Of a DNA stretch of 64,000 nucleotides, positions 1-12,358 are shown piece after piece. This DNA comes from Sycobia sp. Sy_11. Taxonomy: Eukaryota; Arthropoda; Insecta; Hymenoptera; Epichrysomallidae. Each line of letters begins with the position of its first letter. Positions within the stretch are counted from its first letter, which is position 1. Under the pieces are notes generated by a model that worked only from the letters and a program-made list of their open reading frames with translations, was not told the DNA's origin and searched no databases. The translations under genes and the position numbers were made by a program. The stretch covers positions 3,729,001 through 3,793,000 of the forward strand of contig JACCIC010000021.1 in assembly GCA_018907035.1 (NCBI GenBank), written 5' to 3'.

Positions 1-428
1 ATGATAGTCCAAGTCTTACTGAATTTTTTAAAACCATTGGCTCTGAAATGTATGACAAAAAAAACAATAAATAAAACGAAATTACTGGAACTTTACAAAA
101 TTAAAATTTTCAATTCAAGAAATACTCGTTGCCTTAATAAATCAATGACACCTAATTCTGTAGCCTTACGGGGAATATAACACGTATATTTTTTTTTAGC
201 ACAGGCATAAAAAATACACACTGACCTTCAAAATTGCCAATTCCTTAGTTCGCCAATCTACCCTAACAGTTTCTATTCGTATGTATATCAATGCGTATTA
301 TTAATCGCCCAATGAGCACATGCGCGTATAAGTAATGAAATTTCACCGCGTACAGATTTAGGCAACACTTTGCGGGCCGCGGGGGCGAATAAACAAAGGC
401 CCTATAGTAACATCTCCGACCAAAATGG

Positions 429-431
<3 letters not shown>

Positions 432-471
<40 letters not shown>
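432..471. repeat. (CT)n microsatellite
   Basis: About 20 uninterrupted CT units inside a CpG-rich patch. Confidence 0.95.
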
Positions 472-476
<5 letters not shown>

Positions 477-912
477 ATCCATCCCGTCGCGCCCTCCTCC
501 GCAATCTAATCTCCCGGATGAAGAGAAGCTCTCCCCTCCCCCCTACCCGGCACTCTCCCGCGTATAAGGGAGAAAGGACGAGGACGAGGTCGGATAGAAA
601 GAGCCGGGGATCGACCCGGAGAGCGCGCGCGCGCGTAGAAACCCGCGGAGCGAGACGTCGCGTCGCCCTGCTAAACCTCCACCCCCCCCCCCTCCCCGCG
701 TCAACCTACGCGCGCCCGCACCCACGGAGACACATCGCTCGGATTACGTCCTAACAAGCTCCGCGACGCTCATTTGTCTTATCCGCCGTCGCTAATGCGA
801 CAGCCGGCTGTTGAAATGATTAATTCGGGGCGCGGGAGATGGGAGTTGGGCAGGGGGGGGTGACAGGGCGGGAGGGAGAGGAGGGACGGAGTCGCAGTAT
901 CCGGCGAGACCG

Positions 913-916
<4 letters not shown>

Positions 917-962
<46 letters not shown>
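917..962. repeat. (TA)n microsatellite
   Basis: About 23 TA units at the edge of the 350-1050 CpG-rich island. Confidence 0.95.
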
Positions 963-967
<5 letters not shown>

Positions 968-1186
968 CGTGCGCCATGCAGCATCCTTTTGCGAGCGAGC
1001 GCGAATGTTGGGAGCGCGTGTAATCCATGAGATGGATTCGCGAAATGCGGGAGGAAAGTATATGTGCAAGCCAGTATAGACAAACTGTATATACATATAT
1101 GTATATGTACAAACGCATAAGATCTAGACGCAGACTCTGTGGAACTTTCCAAGTTTCTCTTATACCGCATGTTGTTTCTCAACTAT

Positions 1187-1190
<4 letters not shown>

Positions 1191-1223
<33 letters not shown>
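1191..1223. repeat. (TC)n microsatellite
   Basis: About 16 TC units. Confidence 0.95.
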
Positions 1224-1226
<3 letters not shown>

Positions 1227-2313
1227 ATCTTCTCTTTCCACACTTTTAGACAAAGTGCAGAAATTCAAACATATATTACTCTTCGGATGTTCACTGTACA
1301 GCTTACTTCAAATACGAAATAAACATGAAGCCTTAGGGATTTTAGTAGTTTCTAGTACTCTTACGCTCAAGAACAATCGAATTGTTGTGACTTTAAAGAA
1401 AATTTTACATTTATATGCGTTTTAATTTAAAAAGATTATATTGTTGAATCTTATAAATTAAGTATTCCTGCATGGACGGACATACATAATTAATTATATT
1501 ATAGAATCAACGCTATACCTATATATATATATATTAATTGACCAATTTAAAAAGTCGCAACTGTTCAACTTCAGAATATTATAAAGATCTAATTCTTTGT
1601 TTTTTCCTAAAACTACTTTTCATCTTTAAATCTTTCAATTTTTTTTGTAACTATATATAGTCATGATCCATAACATCGTGCACTTTATCGTATCCTGATG
1701 AGATTGTAGCAAATGATTCGCAAACTTATTGTTCCGATATGAGTGACTTTTTTCAACAATTTTCAGCAGAAGATCTCATAATTCAACAATAATTCTCCTT
1801 GCTTTCTAAAAACAAAACGTCGCGAGGTATAGGTTTCTTTTATTTTCTTCGCGGCGTTTTCAATAAAGTTCCAAAAAACTATCCTGCAAATTACGCAATC
1901 TGCAATATTTTTATAATGAAAATTCGATTTTCATCATATAAAGGTCTGTAAAAAAAAGCCAAGAAAACGCTTAGAGGAATTTTTTGAAACTCAAGCGGAG
2001 GATTGCTAAATCAAAGGTATTATTTCGAATCACTGAGAAAAAAATTATCTAGCTTCGTGCAAAGCATTGCGAATTATCTGACTTATTGCTCGGTTTATGA
2101 CTTATTTAATCAAAAGTTACAACCAACTGTATCAGAATGTTACTTGTTTTAAGTATCAGAAAAAAGAATTTTATGTTTATTTCAAATTGCTCAAAAAAAG
2201 ATCACAGCTCCTTACAAATTCCCAATTTTTTCCTAATATTAATATTGAAAACATAATATGGATCGCATCTTTTTCAATTATGATTCGTTAAAAGTCTAAT
2301 GGTAAATGCAAAT

Positions 2314-2316
<3 letters not shown>

Positions 2317-2360
<44 letters not shown>
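2317..2360. repeat. (TA)n microsatellite
   Basis: About 22 TA units in AT-rich DNA. Confidence 0.95.
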
Positions 2361-2362
<2 letters not shown>

Positions 2363-2651
2363 GAATGTATATTATTGTTAAAATATATCTAAGTGGACAT
2401 CTCGATGTATTTTTACATTTTTCATGAAGTAATACGTTCCAGGTAATACCGTTATTCTCAACTTATATTAATCTGTCGTCATTCTTAGGAAGTTATACCT
2501 TTGACTAAATTAATAAGTTTTTCTAATCTCTAGAAAATATTTAGTTAGTTTCAGTTTCTCGTTCGGAAACGATCGCGCTGAGATCGTCTTGTACTAAACA
2601 CATTCTGTTTATTATATATCGTTAAAACAATTATATAAAAACCTCTCTTCA

Positions 2652-2891
2652 CTGAAAAAAATAATTTCCGATATCAAGTAAATATTTACTTGTTTTGTAC
2701 CAAGTAAATCATTTTCTTAAATTAAGAAAATATTCAATAGATTTAAGAGTACTTGGTTTGATTCTAGTGAATTCTTCTTGCATTAAGTAAATACTTCCTT
2801 GATTTAAGAAGATGCTTTCTCAATTTAAGAAAATAATTCACTTGATACAAAACAAGAAAATATTTACTTGATAATAGATATTTTTTCTCAG
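2652..2891. mobile_element. Foldback MITE-like element with ~80-bp terminal inverted repeats
   Basis: The left end begins CTGAAAAAAATAATTTCC and the right end read in reverse begins CTGAGAAAAAATATC. The two arms then run parallel for about 80 bp through shared blocks such as ATCAAGTAAATATTT, CTTGTTTTGTA and ATTTTCTTAAATT. The element is about 240 bp and has no coding capacity, the usual form of a non-autonomous DNA transposon. No clean target-site duplication is visible. A more degraded relative lies at 23,341-23,515. Confidence 0.75.
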
Positions 2892-3296
2892 TCCTCTTTT
2901 CTTAAATTTATTGTAACCTACATCAACAAATGTCAATTTACCAACTGATATTATTTCAAAATCAACTCTAATAACTTACTTTCATAGTAAATTTAACTAG
3001 GACGTTATTCGTCAGATGCACTAATTTCAATTCCTGATATTCTGAAAATTTATACCTAATATGGATTGAACGAAAGCGATAAATACGTCAGTAAAACGCA
3101 TTAAGAAAAAAATTCGACTTCTCTAACTGCCCGAATAACATAATATAAACAACGAATAATTAAATTATATAACGCGCTTTTACGCAGGACACTGCGCGCG
3201 ATCGATGATCGAATTTTTCGAGCGTCGCGCAAACAGTTCAATATTCCGGCTATTTATAGAGGCGACGCGTTCAATTATCAAGCTTGACCGTTCACA

Positions 3297-3297
3297 T

Positions 3298-3354
<57 letters not shown>
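3297..3354. repeat. Compound (CA)n(TA)n microsatellite
   Basis: A CA run to about 3313 passes directly into a TA run to 3354. Confidence 0.95.
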
Positions 3355-3357
<3 letters not shown>

Positions 3358-3899
3358 AAAGAGCGGCAGAAATTTAATAATATATATACAGACCAATATA
3401 ATACTTGTTTTCGCGCGATGCCGCGTGTCATACGTGTCGGCCGTCGGCGTTGGCGGCGCAGTAATAGAGGAAGGGGGAGGCCTTAAAAGCTCACTCGATT
3501 CCGAGCGCTTTATTGCAATCAAGCCACTTCGCCGCGTAACGGACGCGCGGGGGTGTATATATATATATATATACAGGGTCGATTAAAAGAGCTCGTTGTA
3601 GATCACGCGCCGCCGAACTCGTCGAACTTGGATAATTCGCCGAGTTTCTTCGGCCCGATACTTCTGGGCGCAAAGGGCGGAGGTGCCGCGGTACAACTTC
3701 GAATCGTGCCGGCTACGCGTAACGAGTCGACTCGCGGTCATTATACTTCTATAAATGTCCGAGACTAAGCGTTTACGTTATATAATGCTCGTTATTCGAT
3801 TAATTGCGTATTGTAGCATTAATTGGATATTAAAACAGTCGTTTCTATATTATATTGTTTATATCAATTAACTGGATTTTTTGCTTAAATTGTCCACAC

Positions 3900-3903
<4 letters not shown>

Positions 3904-3950
<47 letters not shown>
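3904..3950. repeat. (TC)n microsatellite
   Basis: About 23 TC units. Confidence 0.95.
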
Positions 3951-3953
<3 letters not shown>

Positions 3954-4228
3954 GATTCATACGCGGTTCGTCATCGTGAGAGTGTAAGGTAATAGTTAAA
4001 GGAGGAAAATCGACAACTGAAATTTAATATCACTGAGCCCAGATTCGCTGATGGTACCCCTTCCAAAGAAGTGTCTTCCCTCACGCTTTTCTCGTCTGAT
4101 GTATTATTGTGCATTAAAAAAATGAGAGACTCATCCTCGTTGGCTAATAAACGGATCCCGACGGACAGCCCCAAAAAAGTCCTTTCCAAAATGGTTTAAA
4201 ACAAATATGATTCACTCCGATCGTGAGA

Positions 4229-4233
<5 letters not shown>

Positions 4234-4277
<44 letters not shown>
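4234..4277. repeat. (TC)n microsatellite
   Basis: About 22 TC units. Confidence 0.95.
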
Positions 4278-4280
<3 letters not shown>

Positions 4281-5871
4281 AATATTAATTTAAATACTGA
4301 GACATTTGAAAAAACCCTTTTTTGGCAGCAACCTTTTCTCCACTGATAATACCTCTAATCTAGCGAATAAGATAATTTTTTTTTATTCATTGACGTATAA
4401 ATTTAGTGCAATTATAAGAGTATTCTTCCATTTTATTAAAATCGTTTTAACAATTAATCAGCTCAATTCATTATGCTTATACTGTAATAAGTATTGAAAT
4501 ATTATCTAATTCAATTACATGGAACAACAACAGCAACTCAAATAAGATTGGAATTAAGACTAGCGTGAATATCTAACTATACCAAAGTGAAAAAATGGTA
4601 AAAAAAATCTGACAATATATGTTTCTAAATGGTATATATATTACTATAAAATATATATATATACTAATGCTGATTGTTTCAAAAATTTTTTTGATATTAA
4701 AAACTGTAGCGTGTGGTAGTCGAAAAATTCTTTTATCTTAAATAATCCATTGTATAATACAATTTTCTTAATTAATCTGATAAAAATGCTAACCCTTAAT
4801 ATTGTATCATAACCTTAAATCACAAAAAAAAAACTATTTCCAATTCTTATAGTACTCCTTCACTTTATAAACAAACAAATACTTTTATTACGCCTCGCAG
4901 TCTTTATAACATAATATAATTATATAATGATAATCAGACTGTCTCTATTTATAAAGCGCTCGTAGAATATGAAATAATAAAAAAAAACAAAAACAACCTT
5001 CGACATAAGTACAATTTTAACTCCTACTTTTTAATTCTTAGCGTCTGTAAAGACCCTTGTAAGTGTAGAAATCGTCGGTTTTGTAACAAAACTCCCCTCC
5101 AATACCATACTGTCTATCCATCCAAAGAAGCCCGCGTCTAAATTTCCTTGCACCGCGCGCTCCACGGATAAACGGAACCGCTGCGGGAACTGCGGTCAAA
5201 AAAAAAAAAAAAAAGACAAATCCTCAATTCGCAATTCCATTCTCAGGCACGACGGCACGCGGCCTTTTGGGAACGGAGTCGCGGCGCGGCGCGGCGTCTC
5301 GGCCGAAGTCGTTCGATCGAGCGCGCATCCACAACGTATATGGGGAATACTCGCGAAAGAAACCGTAAGCCCCCCCCCCCCGATGCATCGCCGGCGCGGC
5401 CTTATGCGCATGCAGCTGTATTACGTTCGGTAATTTTTTTTTCTCGGTAAGCCAACATCTCGCGCCTCGTTTAATTGCGCTTGCGAGAATCGCCCCAGCG
5501 CTGTATCCTTCTCGTTCTGGCGCCCATCCCCCCCCACCCCGGCCCGCCCCCGCCCCCGGGACTTTGTCGCCCTGCGTCGTGTGAAGCTCCTCGTGGCGCG
5601 GCTCTCCTATATAACGATCCTCAAACTATTACGATTATATTATACATACGTATATATTAGTATATATGATTCTGTTCGTATGTCCCCCCCCGTCGCTCAA
5701 CATCTCGCACTCCCCCCCCTCTCTCTGTCTCTTCGCCGCTTCTCGTTCGAGGCATCAACGAGTCTGTAAAGCGAGGATTCGTAACGCGCACGTACATTAT
5801 ATATACGTATGCGTAATTAAACCGTACACTGAGAGAGTATACATAATAACCCTTGGTATATAACCCTGCGC

Positions 5872-5872
<1 letters not shown>

Positions 5873-5920
<48 letters not shown>
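5873..5920. repeat. (TA)n microsatellite
   Basis: About 24 TA units inside a CpG-rich patch. Confidence 0.95.
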
Positions 5921-5925
<5 letters not shown>

Positions 5926-6563
5926 CCCGCCCTCCGGCCCCGGTCGGAGTATAAAGTTACCGCGTGTATATATATATATATAAATGCCACGAAAGAGGGA
6001 CGGAAGGGTGGAAGAGGGGAAGGGGAGGAGGTGGCTTTCGAGATAAATATGCACTGGGAGCATGATGCCCCGAAGCTTATAATACGGAGGGGGACGAAAT
6101 TAACCGAGCGGCGAAATATTAAGTCTTTCGGACAAAATGGCCGTCGCTCCCGGGGGTGTATGCATGTGTGCGTTTGGGCGTGCGTGCGCAATGGAAACGG
6201 TAAGTTATACAGGCGTAATTGCTTTTTGCGCATTACATACAACGACAACAACGACAATAACAATAACAGCAATAAAAATGTTCAGGGTTTTTTCCCTCTG
6301 TTTATGTTCTTGATTAAACTTTTTTAACATTAAATTTACCACAGATGTATTTAGACCTATATATGTTGAATTGAAGGTATATACCGTGAAAAGTTCTTAA
6401 TGCGCAATTGAATTTCAAAATCATTTTGCATCTTATGTATAAATGAATTTCCAAAGTCTCCATTTTCACAAGATAACTTGTCAAATAGAATGAATTTTTT
6501 TATTTTGTAATCTATCTTTGCCATAAGGCAACTAAAATTATAAGGAGACTCGTGGACATTTAA

Positions 6564-6568
<5 letters not shown>

Positions 6569-6602
<34 letters not shown>
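6569..6602. repeat. (TA)n microsatellite
   Basis: About 17 TA units. Confidence 0.95.
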
Positions 6603-6604
<2 letters not shown>

Positions 6605-7082
6605 TAAAATTTTATATTCTGTACAAATAATCTACTTAAATTTGGTATCGAGTCATTAGATGCAAAAAGATTGACTTTTTTCAAATTTTCTTGCTAATTT
6701 CTGTCGTTTTACGGCTTGTGAAAGGATTATTATTATAACTCACTATATATATGTGATTTTTTTTCACATTCCCCATGGCCTGATGCATAAAATTTTTTTT
6801 TATCATTTTTAAAATTGTGCTCTAGATTTTTCAAAATGATTTCAGCACTTGAAAGCCATCTCGATTTCATCGAAAATTTGAGGAAAATCTTTATTAGTCG
6901 TGAAAATGTAGAATATCGTATTTTTAAGATTGATGTAATAGCAAAATCTATATGCTGGAATATAATTATCATATTAAGTGAGATTTTTAAATTCTTAACA
7001 TTCTGCGACATACCGACTCCTAATAGGGACAATCGTTAAAATTTTCCAAATAAAATAGAACATTGTTCGTTCTACATTTTTG

Positions 7083-7193
7083 AAAAAAGCACTTCGATGT
7101 CACACGTAAGTAAGTATTAAGAGAAAACCCGGCTATTTTTCGGCCACTCTTTGACATTTACTGTCATCAGGGTCTAGTCACATCGAAGCTTTT
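7083..7193. repeat. Small foldback unit with nested hairpins
   Basis: The outer arms are AAAAGCACTTCGATGTCAC at about 7085-7103 and GTCACATCGAAGCTTTT at 7177-7193, which pair apart from a two-base insertion and one mismatch. Inside lies a perfect hairpin TGACA-TTTAC-TGTCA (7152-7166). The reverse strand reads CTGATGA immediately before this hairpin, which resembles part of a hammerhead core; see findings. Confidence 0.6.
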
Positions 7194-7884
7194 CGTAGTA
7201 GCTTCCAAGCTAGATTGTTTGTCCTATTGTTATTTCATAAATTATTTATATTATTTCGTTATTAAAAAAAAAAAATTTCTAGTCGATTCAATATGTATAT
7301 AGTAAGTAACGCCGCTCCCGCTTTCCGTAAATGAAAGTGTTATTATAATCTGAATGATCCTTTCTAAAACACTAGAAAATACAATAATATTTTAACTATA
7401 TATCTATATTTATACACAAACCTTTATTACAAAGAAGAATCAAAACAATTCATCTAACTAAAATAGAATTCAATATTTTTCTAAAAACACTGTAATTTAC
7501 GGTGGATAGACGTTTTCATAATTTTCTTTTACTAAACTGAATACGTAAAAGAATAGAATATGATTATATTGTCCTACAGATCTATTGAAGCATCTTTTAT
7601 CAATCGTTTGTACAAAATTAAATGCAACATTTCCACGACCATTTGATATTGTTAGTAAGTATCTTTATTGAAAATTTACACATAAATGGATCCATCACTC
7701 GATGATATTCTAAATCAACAAGAGCCCGCCTAGAGACCAGCCGGGAAAATTCGTTTTTTTTTTCGTCGATACAACGCATGCGCAATTCCCGATTGAGGAG
7801 GCCCCGCCCGCGTCTCATTGTTTAGCTCCATGTAGCTTAACTTTGTCGTATATATAACTACATTCTATATATATTCGTACATAC

Positions 7885-7942
<58 letters not shown>

Positions 7943-9211
7943 GTACTGTACGCCCACTACATATGCCGCCCAACGCTGGACCTGGAAACTTTCGTCTTTT
8001 ACCCTGCACAGATGGGCGATTTGTCGGCGAAATAAAATGGAGCGTGATTTACTTACACGTTCTCCATTAAAACATCCATTATTGAGGATAATCGACAATT
8101 TCTTACAATTGTAGGAGTATAACAGTTATTTTCTAATCTATTAAGAAAATTGAGCAAATTTAACGCAAGTATATCTTTATATTCTATATTTTAGTTTATA
8201 TATATTTATACCGAAATATCGAACCTTATATTTCTAATTTAAAGCTGCATGATATATAAACTCTGTTCCACATATATTTCTCAATTAAACATTTTTTTTT
8301 ATTCATGGTGGTTCGAGCGATCGAATTTTATCTAAAACTTAATGTAACAAAACTAATAATAAAAAAAATTAATAATAAATCCCCCTTTAAGTCGTTTCGA
8401 ATTTCTTTTGACTTTTTTGAGGCTTAAATCGCGCAAAATATATTATTAATCTTTTTCAGTGTCTATATAATAGAGTTAATTGAACGTTTTTAAAAAAGCA
8501 TGAAATCTCATATTTATAGATTTATTAATCATGTAATAGGTACTACTTTCCATATACTGTTTAATTAATATTCGACCAACTTTATATATTGATTTTTGTT
8601 CCTCGGAATGTATATTTTTCTTTATAAAAGACTGGTTTCACGTTAAGTTTCCTGTAATCTGAGTCGTCTTCGAACGACCTGAAGCAAAACTTTTTGTCCT
8701 TTCATTTTCATTTATCTCAAAATGGGATTAATAATAAGATTATCAAAATCATATATGAGCTGAAAAATATGTAAGTTTTTTAAATGGAATTTTAATTTTC
8801 GTGATCGAACTACGAAGCTTGTTTACCAACATAAATCTTCGAAATATATTAACTACTAAATATAAAAAAAAATTGTTTAATTATATATTACGGCAATAAA
8901 TATAGAAAGATATCGCAATTGACCCTTTACGTACGCTAAACTTGAGTAAAACTCTAAATTGTCTCTGAATGCCCGTTTGAATACTTCTTAAGTTTGATTG
9001 AAAAAGAAAATTATGTTTGTCATTTGTCAAAATTTCTTCAGATTTCATAATTATTCGCATGAAAAAAGGCAAATTGGTTTACGTTTGTTCATATACGAAA
9101 TGTATTTTTTCATCCAAAATTCCAATGAATCTTAAAATAGGAAAACGGTAACGATTGTTAATAGTATTATTTAATGTGACTGTTAAAAGTGACCAACAAT
9201 TTTACATGATT
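7194..9211. other. AT-rich non-coding DNA
   Basis: Nothing beyond AT-rich sequence and a microsatellite is visible. A GGTGGTTCGAG motif at 8307-8317 recurs in two other places in the window. Confidence 0.5.
7880..7940. repeat. Compound (ACAT)n(AT)n microsatellite
   Basis: Five ACAT units pass into about 21 AT units. Confidence 0.95.
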
Positions 9212-9490
9212 AACATTTGCTTTCCCGTTAACAGTAAAAAAAACTAGTTGATATTTTATTAATTAAATTTTATGATTTTAATTAATTTTAATTAATTATT
9301 TTATTAAGCTAGAAATTAGTAATATATAAAGGAACAACAAAAATACAAAATTAGAAGAATATTCTTTTTTAATTTAAAATTTATTAAAATAATAAAATTT
9401 AATTAATAAAACATCAACTAGTATCAACCAGTTTTTTTACTGTTAACGTTAAATTCTAATAATTTAATGTTAACGGAAAATGGCAATGAT
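9212..9490. mobile_element. AT-rich inverted-repeat element
   Basis: The left arm starts GTTAACAGTAAAAAAAACTA (9227), followed by GTTGATATTTTATTAATT. The right arm read in reverse from 9447 starts GTTAACAGTAAAAAAACTGG and continues into GTTGATGTTTTATTAATT. The arms therefore match for about 60 bp. A weaker outer pair (CATTTGCTTTCCCGTTAAC and CATTGCCATTTTCCGTTAAC in reverse) suggests the element ends further out, near 9212 and 9490. It is non-coding and resembles a MITE. Confidence 0.65.
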
Positions 9491-10073
9491 TTAATAATAA
9501 TGATAAACAAAATGCCATGCAGTTAAAAATTACGTATTTGATTGTAATTACTATATAATATACAATTATATACAATACCACATGATAAAATTTTAATCGT
9601 GACGATTGCTTGCATTGTTACAGCAAAACTTAGAATGTTAATATAAAAGAAAGTTTTGCTAATAACGAAAAAATATTTTTTGCTACACTTATAAAACATC
9701 TCAATATGATAAAATATAATAAAAGTATTACAATATGTTGTATAAAAATAACGATAGATTTTTTATTTTAAACGTTAATCTTTAAATATCATAAAATTTG
9801 TATAAATATTTTATCAAATAAATAAAAAATAAACATGAAACGAAGAAAATTCCAGTCTTAAAGAATTTCGACAAATACAGATAAACGTATATAGGTATTA
9901 ATTGTATCGAATCTTATAAATTTTTTATTTATCCATCTTATTACAGTAATGAATTATAGGAAAAAGTTATCTACGATATTTACATTAATATACGTGATTG
10001 TCTATGTCAATGCTTGGCACTAATTATCCTCTGCAAGTTAATCTACGATAATTTGAAATATATGGGCATCAAG

Positions 10074-10155
10074 GGTAGCGTGGCCGAGCGGTCTAAGGCG
10101 CTGGTTTAAGGCACCAGTCTCTTCGGAGGCGTGGGTTCGAATCCCACCGCTGCCA
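10074..10155 (+). tRNA. tRNA-Leu, anticodon AAG
   Basis: This is an 82-nt nuclear tRNA gene that reads CUU leucine codons (A34 is normally edited to inosine). The acceptor stem GGTAGCG pairs with CGCTGCC with one G-U pair, and the discriminator is A. The D arm contains TGGCCGAGCGGTCTAAGGCG, an ideal internal A box. The anticodon stem CTGGT/ACCAG closes the loop TTAAGGC with AAG at its centre. A long variable arm (TCTCTTCGGAGG), diagnostic of Leu/Ser tRNAs, precedes the T arm GTGGGTTCGAATCCCAC, which carries a perfect B box. The gene has no intron, and a T run follows it as a Pol III terminator. Confidence 0.97.
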
Positions 10156-10162
10156 ATTTTTT
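10155..10162 (+). terminator. Pol III terminator of tRNA-Leu
   Basis: A run of T residues directly follows the tRNA discriminator base, the normal RNA polymerase III stop signal. Confidence 0.8.
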
Positions 10163-11820
10163 TATAAATCGTCATAAAAGTATCTTCTTGTCAGTTCTAA
10201 GGTTCATACCGCTTCTGTAATTATGAATTAATTATTATAATTATATAAATTAACGATATTTTTTATTCAATGTTTATATATATATACCATCAAAGTATTA
10301 TATTTCATCCCAGTGCTATTGGAGGAAACTGCTTTATTGGCTCACGATAACTTATCAGCCGAAACTTTGATACCTATAAAATCTATCTTATCGTTAATTG
10401 GATGAATTTTATATTAAAAATTTATATATCGATCGTTTTCGTACAGAATGCATATTTTATATAAAGAATTAACATTTATATAACGTAATCTTATATAATT
10501 TAAGAAATTTGCATAATAAATTCACTGCACATCACTCTCATCTGAGGACCAAAAATACCAAAATATGTATATACCAACTCATATAATACACCCATATAAT
10601 AATATATCGTATTTTAATATTTAACCTGATTTAGCATAATATATATTAATATATACGGAGAAGTCCAGGCTGTTGCACGATTGTATAATTATAACATCGA
10701 TCTAATAATGCGTCCCGTTTCTTCGAACGATTAATTATATGCAAGCGACTCAAATAAGTATAGCTCGTCGAAATCGAGACGAGCTCTTATATTCTTTCAT
10801 ACAGTCGAACATATCCAATTATATGTTTGAAAGGCCTAGATTGGAAGCAATTCTTCACGCATATTCTGTAAAACTGTTCTCGTTCCATCAGAATTTTTCC
10901 TAAAAAGGATAACGCGTGTGTATAAAAAAAAAAAAAAACACACGGCTCAGGCCGGTCTTAATATGTTTTCTCTACATTCGAGTTAACGATCAATTCTCCG
11001 TCGATGAAGAAAGAACCGTGAATTTTTCACCCGTTCACCAATTAATAGTCCACAGTTGACTTTTAGTGTGATTTTCATTGAACCCGATCTGTATATAGAA
11101 TGGAACATTATACTGGTTTTTATTGTAATGGGGCCGCTATTGCCACTTCAATTTCATAGAGTTGATGTAACTTTGCAACGAAATAGTGCCGTGCATACGT
11201 CATATACGTAGTTCAAGTGGAGGACTGTGACACGAAGTTTAATTAAATAATTTCCATCGAATACCGGCTGACACTGGATGCACTGCACTCGACATGAATA
11301 AGTGTATATATGCATTGGATTTTTTTGTTTGTTGTCGTTGTAATTGAATAGATGAAATAAATGACTTTTAAGAATCTTTACTCATATCGTTATTAATAGG
11401 ATCGAGCCATAAAATAAAGGAAAAGTTTTCCGAGTCGTTCGTGTTAACGTTATCATATTTATTAGATCAACCTTATTTCACATAATTATTTTATCAGGAC
11501 GCTTCTTTTACGCGCCGTGTGCGTTTCTCCGTTATATAAACGAACGCGCATATCTATATGAACTCGTGTAATTTTTTTCTTAATCCATATAACTTAAATA
11601 CAGTGAAATGGATGTTTTTTGTTATTTGATTTTATTTTGGAATAAATAAAGAAATTCCTCGACTATTTTGTAAGGGTATATACTGTAAGAGAATTTTTCG
11701 AAAAATTCTTTTACAAAAACAACAAAATATTTTTACCTGTTTTAAATATATATCTAGTTTTAGAATTATTGCTCAATTCGTATTAATTACGTTACGTATT
11801 GGTTGCAACCGATGGATAAG
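10163..11820. other. AT-rich intergenic DNA between the tRNA and the hydrolase promoter region
   Basis: No gene, RNA or repeat of note could be identified beyond short TA runs. Confidence 0.5.
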
Positions 11821-11824
11821 TATA

Positions 11825-11839
11825 CATACGCGCGCGCGT

Positions 11840-11882
<43 letters not shown>
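11825..11882. repeat. Alternating (CG)n(TA)n tract
   Basis: A short CG/TG run passes directly into about 20 TA units, giving nearly 60 bp of strict pyrimidine-purine alternation. Confidence 0.9.
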
Positions 11883-11884
<2 letters not shown>

Positions 11885-12201
11885 TTAAAATTCGGACAAA
11901 TATTCGTATTTAACCGCTAACCGTAACGGCACATCGACACGACCCGCTAATACATTTCGACCGAGGCACCGAAAACGTGTTACGATTGTATGAGCGCCTG
12001 ATGCCTTCGACCATCGGCTCCAAAGGCTCGCCTCCAACGGCTTCGAAGACCCCGCCTGGCTCTCGTAACGCAACCGCGCATTAGCACAGCTTCGCGGCGC
12101 ATTTACGAAATTTTACAGAGCGTCTCAGTCGAACTCCGTGACGTTATACACGTAATAGACATATCTGTCTCCTCCTTCCCTCTCTGACTCCCCCACCATC
12201 G

Positions 12202-12203
<2 letters not shown>

Positions 12204-12249
<46 letters not shown>

Positions 12250-12265
12250 ATATATATATATATAC
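12204..12265. repeat. Compound (TC)n(TA)n microsatellite
   Basis: A TC run with one interruption passes into a short TA run. Confidence 0.9.
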
Positions 12266-12318
12266 ATAGATAAAAATAGATATATAATAGAGTGTCATGC
12301 AGCTCGCGCGTGTGCGGG

Positions 12319-12321
<3 letters not shown>

Positions 12322-12355
<34 letters not shown>
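12322..12355. repeat. (GA)n microsatellite
   Basis: About 17 GA units. GA/TC tracts can act as GAGA-factor-type sites in insect promoters, but no functional evidence is visible. Confidence 0.9.

Positions 12356-12358
<3 letters not shown>

Larger units (their letters stand above)
1..2651. other. Gene-poor flank with one CpG-rich island
   Basis: I see no supportable gene here. Positions about 350-1050 are GC- and CpG-rich and carry (CT)n and (TA)n arrays; the rest is AT-rich. Open frames in the island are made of microsatellite translation (runs of SL, RE or YI) and match no family I know. The island could be a promoter or first exon of a gene lying outside the window, but nothing in the sequence proves that. 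Confidence 0.5.
2892..7084. other. Non-coding stretch with two CpG-rich patches and microsatellites
   Basis: No gene is supportable. CpG-rich patches at about 3170-3780 and 5040-6200 alternate with AT-rich DNA and carry CA/TA and TC arrays. Frames of 60-150 codons here are microsatellite-derived or lack any recognisable domain. A pair of overlapping opposite frames at 6733-7039 is lysine/isoleucine-rich and looks like chance AT-rich coding potential. Confidence 0.45.

Noticed and set aside
370..754. Open frames of 65-109 codons rich in Ser-Leu
   Set aside because: They are translations of a (CT)n tract and CpG-rich flank in several frames, without any domain or splice context.
5817..6327. 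Frames of 98-151 codons around 5.8-6.3 kb
   Set aside because: Built around (TA)n and other simple repeats; no conserved motif.
6733..7039. Opposite-strand overlapping frames of 99 and 74 codons
   Set aside because: AT-rich composition with no recognisable domain. They may be part of an uncharacterised repeat but I cannot support a gene.
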